Program-made: the position numbers and the translations under genes | Origin: BP-133 sp040756995 | GTDB lineage: Bacteria; Actinomycetota; Acidimicrobiia; IMCC26256; BP-133 | Direction of reading: 5' to 3' | Assembly (NCBI GenBank): GCA_040756995.1 | Contig: JBFLYK010000001.1 | Location: 434,001-498,000, forward strand | DNA: 64,000 nucleotides | The notes under the pieces: model-generated | The model's input: only the letters and a program-made list of their open reading frames with translations | Databases searched by the model: none | What the model was told of the DNA's origin: nothing | Shown here: piece after piece, positions 59,120 to 64,000 of the stretch | Numbering within the stretch: the first letter of the stretch is position 1 | Layout of the letters: each line of letters starts with the position of its first letter

Positions 59120-60360
59120 ACGAGCACGAGGCGCCTGTGGACGACCCCACCGAGTCCCAGCTGGCCGACCTGGTCCGGGCGGCGGCGGCGGTTGCCGTCC
59201 CGGACGCCGTGCGGGCGGCCGTGGCCGGCGCCGACCGGCCGGAGACCGGGCCGCAGGCCGGGGAGCTGTGGCGGGCCCGCCGTCCGGGCGGCGCCGTCAC
59301 GCTGGTGTGGCTGCGCTCGCTGCGGCCGGGCGGAGCGGTGGCGGTGCCCGTCTCGTTCGACACCGAGCTGGCCGAGGAGGACACGCTGGTGGTGTCCGGG
59401 GAGGCGTCGCCGCTCGGGTTACCGCTGGCCCTCCACTTCGGGGCCGAGACGGCGATCGACCGGCCGGCGCTGCTCGACCGGCTGGGCGCGCTGCCCCCCG
59501 CCGCCGTTGAGGAGGCCGTCGAGGCGGCGCGGAGCGCCCGCGCCTCCTCGACAGCCGATGCGGGTCGGATCGAGGCCGCCGACCGAACGCCGGGCGGCCC
59601 TGACGTCGACGTCGACGAGCAGTGGTGGCCGCTCGACACGCTGTCCGATCGGGCCGATCTCCTCAAGGCCATCCACCAAGCGCTGGGCGAGTCGCACGCC
59701 GGCGCCCGGATCGCCCCCCGGCCGGCGGCCACGGCGGGCTCCGAGCACCTCAGCGCGGTGGCGCTGGTGGCGGAGCTCGACGCCTTCATTCTCGTCGCCG
59801 CCCTCGACCATTCCCTCGGCGACGCCGCCCGCCTGGAGGCCGCCCGGCAGGTCCTCCACGCCGACCAGCTGCTCAACGCCGTGTGCCTGGTCGAGCCGGC
59901 GGCGCCGTTCCTGGCGGTGGTCGTCGACCGGCGCGACGTCGTGGCGGCGATCGAGACTCCGTCCGGCGAGCTGCGGCCGCCCCGCCAGAGCCGGCCACCG
60001 GCGCCGGTCGGCGTCGCGCTGTCGAAGTTCCTCGACGCCACCATCAGCCCGTTCGGCCGCCTGGCCCGGACGTTCGTCGAGGGTCAGGCGCTCGACCCGA
60101 GAGCCCTGGCGGTCGACGTGTCGGCCGACGCCGTCCGCACGGTCCACAACTCGGCCAAGGGGTTCAAGACCGAGGGCAAGCGGCCGGGCTACGAGCGGGT
60201 GAAGCGCCATCAGGCGGAGATCACCCGCCTCGTCGAAGCGGCGCTCAACCAGCCGGGAGTCGACGTGGCGGCGATCCTCGACCCGACCCCGGCAGAATCC
60301 CCGAGCGGGGAGGGCGCCGAGGGCCCGCCCGATGGGGGCGGCCCGGAGGGCGGGCCGTGA
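59116..60360 (+). CDS. Unknown protein, second gene of the three-gene operon
   Basis: 414 residues from the ATG at 59116; the upstream in-frame extension overlaps the previous gene. It has an N-terminal acidic helix, a beta-rich domain with GGAVTLVWLRSLRPGGAVAVPVSFDTELAEEDTLVV, a loop of charged and Pro residues, and a helical C-terminal part (AVRTVHNSAKGFKTEGKRPGYERVKRHQAEITRLVEAALNQPG) that is basic enough to touch nucleic acid. The tail is Pro/Gly/Glu-rich. No family recognised. It is coupled at both ends, by ATGA to the first gene and GTGA to the third, which argues that the three proteins form one complex. Confidence 0.65.
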   Translation: MNEHEAPVDDPTESQLADLVRAAAAVAVPDAVRAAVAGADRPETGPQAGELWRARRPGGAVTLVWLRSLRPGGAVAVPVSFDTELAEEDTLVVSGEASPLGLPLALHFGAETAIDRPALLDRLGALPPAAVEEAVEAARSARASSTADAGRIEAADRTPGGPDVDVDEQWWPLDTLSDRADLLKAIHQALGESHAGARIAPRPAATAGSEHLSAVALVAELDAFILVAALDHSLGDAARLEAARQVLHADQLLNAVCLVEPAAPFLAVVVDRRDVVAAIETPSGELRPPRQSRPPAPVGVALSKFLDATISPFGRLARTFVEGQALDPRALAVDVSADAVRTVHNSAKGFKTEGKRPGYERVKRHQAEITRLVEAALNQPGVDVAAILDPTPAESPSGEGAEGPPDGGGPEGGP

Positions 60361-62135
60361 TCCGCCGTCTCACCCTGCAGAACTGGCGGGCCTACGAGCA
60401 CCTGGAGCTCGACCTGGCCCCGGGGGCGACGTTCGTCGTTGCCCCCAACGGTGTCGGCAAGTCGTCGATCGTCGAAGGGGCCCGCTTCGCCCTCTTCGGC
60501 TTCGTTCCTCCCGCCCGGGAGGGAGCCGCCCGAGTCGCCCGGACGGGCGCCACCTCGGCCTCGGTCGACGTCGAGCTTCCCAGCGGCCGGCTGCTGGCCG
60601 TCACCCGGCCCTACCCGGTGAAACCCCGGGCGGCCACGACGCCCACCGTCCTCCTGGACGGCGAACCGCAGCCACCGGAGACGCTCGAGGCCCTGCTGGC
60701 CGAGGAGTACGGCGCCGAACCGGCCTTCCTCGCCCGCCTGGCCATGCTGCACAGCAGCACCGTCTTCGCCGAAGCCAAGGGCCTCGACCTGCGCGACCAC
60801 CTGTGCCGCGTCTTCGGTGTCGACGGCCTGATGGCGGCGCTCGACCAGACCAGGGCGCTGGCCGCCGTGGCCAAGAAGTCCGTCGACTCCGCCCGCAAGC
60901 CGGCCGCCGCCGTACCCGATTCGGAACTGGCGGCGCTGGCCGAGGTCGAAGCCCGGGCTGTCGAGCTGATCGCCGCGGCCGACGCCGAACGGGCCGCCGC
61001 CGAGCAGGCCCTGACGGCGGCCCGGGCCCGGGCCGAGGCCCGGCAGCGGTACGAGACGTGGAAGGCCGCCGCCGACCGCTACGCCGCGGTGGCCACCGAG
61101 GTGTCGCAGCAGGCCGAGGCCCTGCTCGGCCGCACCCTGTCACCCGACCGGCCGGGCGTCGAGCTTCCCGCCCAGCTCGAGGCAGCCGAGGCCGAGGCCG
61201 TCGAGGCACTCGACGAGGTCCGCCGGCGGCGGGCGGCGCTGGCCGGCCGGGCCGAGGCCATCCGGACGGGCCTGGCCGAACTCGAAGGCGCCGAGGGTGC
61301 CTGCCCGGTCTGTCGCCGCCCGTTGGAACCGGACGACGTCGAGGTCGCCCGCGCCGGCCACGAACGGGACCTGGAGGCCATCCAGGCCGAACTGGCCACG
61401 CTGGACGAGACGGCCGCCGTCCGCCTCGTCACCGAGCTCCGGCAGCTCCGCCACCGGCTGGTCAACGAGCCGTTGCCCGGCGAGGCGCCCCCGCCCCCTG
61501 ATCCCGACGAACCGGCCGTCTCGGAGGCCGAAGCCATGGAGCGCTTCGAAGCCGCTGTGGCCACGGCCGCCGAACGGCGGGCGATCCTGGCCGAGGCCCG
61601 CCGCCGCCGGGAGGCCGGCGAATCCGCCCGGGTGGAGCTCGAAGCGGTGACGGCCGCCTTCGAACGGTCGGCGACGCTCGAAGCGGCCGCCGCCGCCCTC
61701 GAAGCCGCCCGCCTCCGGATCCTGACCGAGAGCGTCGAACCGCTCGAGGAGCTGCTGGCCGAGAACTGGCGGAACCTGTTCGTCGACCGTCCCGGTGTCG
61801 GCCTCGACGGCGACGGTTCCGTCAGCCGCCGCATCGGCGACGAACTGCTGTCCTACGAACAGTTCAGCGACGGCGAGAAGATGGTCACCCAACTCCTCCT
61901 GCGGGTCCTGGTGCTGCGGGCCACCACCCGGCTCGGCTTCTTCTGGGTCGACGAACCCCTCGAGCACCTCGATCCCGACGCCCGCCGGGCCCTCGCCGTC
62001 CTCCTGGCCCAGGCGCCCGAAGAACCCTCGTTCCGCCAGGTGCTGGTCACCACCTACGAGGAGCCGCTGATCCGCCGCCTCCGCGGCGCCATCCCTCGCA
62101 CCCACCTCCTCTACGTGCGCCCCTCCGCCGCCTGA
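60357..62135 (+). CDS. Rad50/SMC-like ATPase with zinc hook
   Basis: 592 residues from a GTG at 60357 (GTGA overlap). An ABC/SMC head at both ends: N-terminal Walker A APNGVGKSS (Lys35), C-terminal signature-like YEQFSDGEKMV (a one-residue variant of the usual S-x-G-G-E/Q) and Walker B FFWVDEPLEHLD. Between them lie Glu/Ala/Arg-rich coiled-coil arms flanking a zinc-hook-like CPVCRRPL (Cys316, Cys319). The arms are shorter than in true Rad50, as in short SMC proteins of defence systems such as Lamassu LmuB or the GajA-type OLD family. Nuclease partner motifs (Mre11-like) are not encoded nearby. It would use ATP to bind or move along DNA. Confidence 0.88.
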   Translation: MIRRLTLQNWRAYEHLELDLAPGATFVVAPNGVGKSSIVEGARFALFGFVPPAREGAARVARTGATSASVDVELPSGRLLAVTRPYPVKPRAATTPTVLLDGEPQPPETLEALLAEEYGAEPAFLARLAMLHSSTVFAEAKGLDLRDHLCRVFGVDGLMAALDQTRALAAVAKKSVDSARKPAAAVPDSELAALAEVEARAVELIAAADAERAAAEQALTAARARAEARQRYETWKAAADRYAAVATEVSQQAEALLGRTLSPDRPGVELPAQLEAAEAEAVEALDEVRRRRAALAGRAEAIRTGLAELEGAEGACPVCRRPLEPDDVEVARAGHERDLEAIQAELATLDETAAVRLVTELRQLRHRLVNEPLPGEAPPPPDPDEPAVSEAEAMERFEAAVATAAERRAILAEARRRREAGESARVELEAVTAAFERSATLEAAAAALEAARLRILTESVEPLEELLAENWRNLFVDRPGVGLDGDGSVSRRIGDELLSYEQFSDGEKMVTQLLLRVLVLRATTRLGFFWVDEPLEHLDPDARRALAVLLAQAPEEPSFRQVLVTTYEEPLIRRLRGAIPRTHLLYVRPSAA

Positions 62136-62334
62136 CGCCCTCGGACGCTGCGCCCCTGCAAACGCCCACCTCCGACGCAGACCAACCGCTCGCATAACCG
62201 GCAATCCCGCGCTGTCGCGCCGCGAGCGATGTGCCGTGCTCGTGCACATAGGTTGTCGATAACCACGACGGAGGGGGTTCCCGGTACGTGCCGTACCCGG
62301 GCGGCTCGGGGCGGGCTGAGGCAAGCTTGGGCTT

Positions 62335-62759
62335 GTGAGCGACGTTGCTGGTGGTGTCCTGGGCTGGATCCTGGGCGAGCGCTGGAGGGCACACCTCCTT
62401 GAGCGTCGGTACCGCCGGATGGTTGCGGCAAGGACGTCGCCGTCGGAGCGCTCGCCCACTTCGTCGGCGCTCCTAAATGGCGGGACACTGCCGGGGTCCT
62501 CCGCCGTCGCGGCGGACGGGTTATCTGGGCCCCGAGGCCCTCGGCACGAGCGACCTCCTTCATCGTCGTCCCGCCGAGGCACTGGAAACCCACCGTGCTG
62601 GCGCTCGACACCTCCAAGGTCGTCGGGACGAGAAGCCGGCCATCGGCGGCTCGGGGCGACCGGGTCCTGATCGAGCTGGCCGCCGTACCCGAGATCACTC
62701 ACCTCACAGTCCGACCGGAAGCGCTCCGCATCGCTGAGACGCTCCTCCGAGGCGGGTAG
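62335..62759 (+). pseudogene. Frameshifted hypothetical gene
   Basis: The frame opened by the GTG at 62335 reads VSDVAGGVLGWILGERWRAH and LLERRYRRMVA, then degrades. A different frame, free of stops from 62403 to a TAG at 62757-62759, reads AHFVGAPKWRDTAGVLRRRGG, then FIVVPPRHWKPTVLALDTSK and GDRVLIELAAVPEITHLTVRPEA. Both parts look coding, so a one-base frameshift between about 62427 and 62440 has split one gene of about 140 codons. The second part has no start codon of its own. Family not recognised. It could also be an assembly error. Confidence 0.45.
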
Positions 62760-63095
62760 GTCGCATCCGGGATGTGCCGAACTCGGGCAGTTTCGCGGAA
62801 CCGCCCCCGACGGTGATGCAGCTGCGACGATTCTCCGGCGGGGGATCCACCACCGTGGGTCGGGATCTGGTGAGGATGCCCGGGGGTGATCGGGTCTGGG
62901 CCTGACCCTGTGATTCAGTGGGCCGTTTGTGCCTTGATTCAGACCTGTCGGCTGATGGCTGCGGTCACTCCCGGGCATCCCCACCGGACGGGAGTGACTT
63001 GATAGGAGCCTGACAAGAGGTTGCCCCCTCGCAGTGCTGTCCGCCCGGTCCGGCGGGGACACCCATACCACCAGCCCCTTGCCCGAGGAGGTGGC
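62760..63095 (+). ncRNA. Non-coding left end of IS110 element with candidate bridge RNA
   Basis: This 336-bp stretch before the transposase gene has no gene, as expected for the left end of IS110-type elements, where a structured RNA guides recombination. A 10-bp perfect stem (62964-62973 with 62989-62998) closes a 15-nt loop, like a target- or donor-binding loop. A second, weaker hairpin (about 63038-63061) and the direct repeat TGATTCAG (twice near 62910-62940) follow. The exact left terminus cannot be set. Confidence 0.5.
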
Positions 63096-64000
63096 ATGAC
63101 CACGATTGCACATGTTGGGGTTGTCCGGGTCGTTGTGGGTGTCGACACTCACCGAGACGTCAATGTGGCGGTGGTGATCGACCATCTGGGTCGCCGGCTG
63201 GGCTCGGTTGAGATCCCGACCACGGCGGCTGGGTATCGAGACCTGCTCCGCTGGGCGCGCAGTTTCGGGGAGGTGGAGGCCTGGGGTGTCGAAGGAACCG
63301 GCTGTTATGGCGCCGGCCTCGCTCGGTTCCTGGGCGCCAAGGGAGAAAGGGTCCTGGAAGTCATCCGCCCCAACCGCCAGGTCCGTCGACGCAAAGGCAA
63401 GTCTGATCCGACCGATGCCGAAGCCGCCGCCCGAGCCGTGCTGTCGGGGGAGGCATCGGCGGTCCCGAAAGGGGGCGATGACCTCGTGGAAATGATCCGC
63501 GTCCTTCGCCTCACCCGGTCCACCGCCGTGAAGGCACGCACCCAGGGCATCAACGTCCTGCGGGCACTGGTCGTCACCGCCCCACCAGAGCTCCGCCAGC
63601 AGCTCCGTGGCCTCCCGATCAAGGCCCTCATCCGGACGGCTGCTCGGCTCCGACCGGGAAACGATCGCAGTGTGCTGGCCCACACCAAACTGGCGCTGCG
63701 ATCCGCCGCTCAGCGCTGCGAAGCGCTCGATGCCGAAATCGGCACGCTCGACGCTCGCCTCGATGAACTCACCGCCGAGGCCGCACCCGATCTCCTCGAG
63801 CACCCCGGCGTCGGCCCCGAAACGGCCGCCACTCTCCTCGTGGCCACCGGAGACGACCGCCACCGCATCCGATCCGAGGCCGCATTCGCCAAGCTCTGCG
63901 GAGTCTCACCCATCCCAGCCTCATCCGGCCAGATCCAACGCCACCGCCTCGACCGAGGCGGCAATCGCCAAGCCAACGCCGCCCTCTACCGGATCGTTCT
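63096..64000 (+). CDS. IS110-family transposase, cut by the right edge
   Basis: At least 301 residues visible from an ATG at 63096 with GAGGAGG about 6 nt upstream; the C-terminus lies beyond the window. The DEDD RuvC-like domain is seen in VGVDTHRD (Asp17), GVEGTG (Glu66) and SDPTDAEAAARAV (Asp104, Asp107). The C-terminal Transposase_20 part starts at LLEHPGVGPETAATLLVATGD and includes the catalytic-serine region PIPASSGQIQRHRLDRGGNRQAN. IS110 recombinases use a bridge RNA. The visible part looks intact, without frameshift. Confidence 0.95.
   Translation, partial: MTTIAHVGVVRVVVGVDTHRDVNVAVVIDHLGRRLGSVEIPTTAAGYRDLLRWARSFGEVEAWGVEGTGCYGAGLARFLGAKGERVLEVIRPNRQVRRRKGKSDPTDAEAAARAVLSGEASAVPKGGDDLVEMIRVLRLTRSTAVKARTQGINVLRALVVTAPPELRQQLRGLPIKALIRTAARLRPGNDRSVLAHTKLALRSAAQRCEALDAEIGTLDARLDELTAEAAPDLLEHPGVGPETAATLLVATGDDRHRIRSEAAFAKLCGVSPIPASSGQIQRHRLDRGGNRQANAALYRIV

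Larger units (their letters stand above)
62760..64000 (+). mobile_element. IS110-family insertion sequence, left part
   Basis: Non-coding left end plus transposase gene of an IS110-type element that continues beyond the window. These elements lack terminal inverted repeats, so no exact boundary is visible. It has inserted beyond the frameshifted small gene at 62335-62759 and downstream of the three-gene Rad50-like operon. Confidence 0.75.

Noticed and set aside
60357..62135. Bona fide Rad50 of an Mre11-Rad50 pair
   Set aside because: No Mre11-like phosphoesterase is encoded next to it, the arms are short and the signature differs from typical Rad50.
62136..62334. Small gene between the Rad50-like gene and the frameshifted gene
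   Set aside because: No frame with a start, ribosome-binding site or coding character.
1..64000. CRISPR array or prophage structural genes
   Set aside because: No regularly spaced repeats and no capsid, tail or portal-type proteins anywhere in the window.

Overview
The window is high-GC DNA with dense, tightly packed genes, many ATGA/GTGA overlaps and frequent GTG or TTG starts. Several features point to an actinomycete-type host (Actinomycetota; Acidimicrobiia is a guess from gene content): an F420-type luciferase-like oxidoreductase, a BTAD/SARP-type regulator, a fused LivM-LivG transporter subunit, a CsoR-type copper operator and an actinobacterial tRNA-Arg(ACG) remnant. No rRNA, no intact tRNA and no CRISPR array was seen.

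Layout. 1-2046 is a gene-poor left edge: a partial unknown gene, a 47-nt 3' piece of tRNA-Arg followed by its terminator (an attachment-site-like scar), and a decayed dihydrofolate-reductase-like tail. 2047-14330 is one minus-strand block of eleven genes. It holds a branched-chain-amino-acid-type ABC uptake system, an exported protein, a tandem TetR regulator, an F420-type oxidoreductase, a cupin, an SMP-30-type lactonase, an HSD10-type dehydrogenase and an acyl-CoA ligase. Divergent from it are an enoyl-CoA hydratase and an acyl-CoA dehydrogenase (14481-16483). Together these look like uptake, CoA activation and most of one beta-oxidation round for an unknown carboxylic acid, with two palindromic operators in the shared promoter region. 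16516-22999 holds a Na+/H+ antiporter, a cluster of four small unknown proteins (two of them paralogous), a coupled pair of unknowns, an HTH protein and an anti-sigma-type ATPase. 23046-29529 holds PstS, a subtilase, a LysR/hydrolase pair and an ECF41-like sigma factor with a DoxX-like partner. 29684-38878 is signalling and phosphotransfer: a Ser/Thr kinase, a GAF-PAS-GGDEF-EAL-REC protein, an intradiol dioxygenase, a membrane-anchored dual-specificity phosphatase and a PEP-synthase-like protein. 39255-45255 is ion homeostasis: a KdpD-like DUF4118 protein, the K+ uptake pair KtrB/KtrA, and a CopA Cu+ ATPase with a CsoR-type operator.

45323-58026 is mixed metabolism and stress: an acyl-CoA-dehydrogenase-like flavoprotein opposite a large SARP regulator, a secreted phytase-like esterase, a two-gene AhpD-like unit, a PQQ-type sugar dehydrogenase, and a SoxR regulon (SoxR, FMN reductase, VOC protein). 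In the AhpD-like unit (51104-52023) the second residue of the redox CxxC is encoded by TGA, followed at the right distance by a hairpin with a GGUC loop. It is very probably a selenoprotein with a CxxU motif.

58127-62135 is a three-gene, translationally coupled operon that ends in a Rad50/SMC-like ATPase with a zinc hook. It contains two proteins I do not recognise and is a candidate undescribed system. The window closes with a frameshifted small gene and the left end of an IS110-family element whose upstream non-coding segment can fold into a strong hairpin, as expected for a bridge RNA. The two strongest leads are the AhpD-like selenoprotein unit and the three-gene Rad50-like operon.
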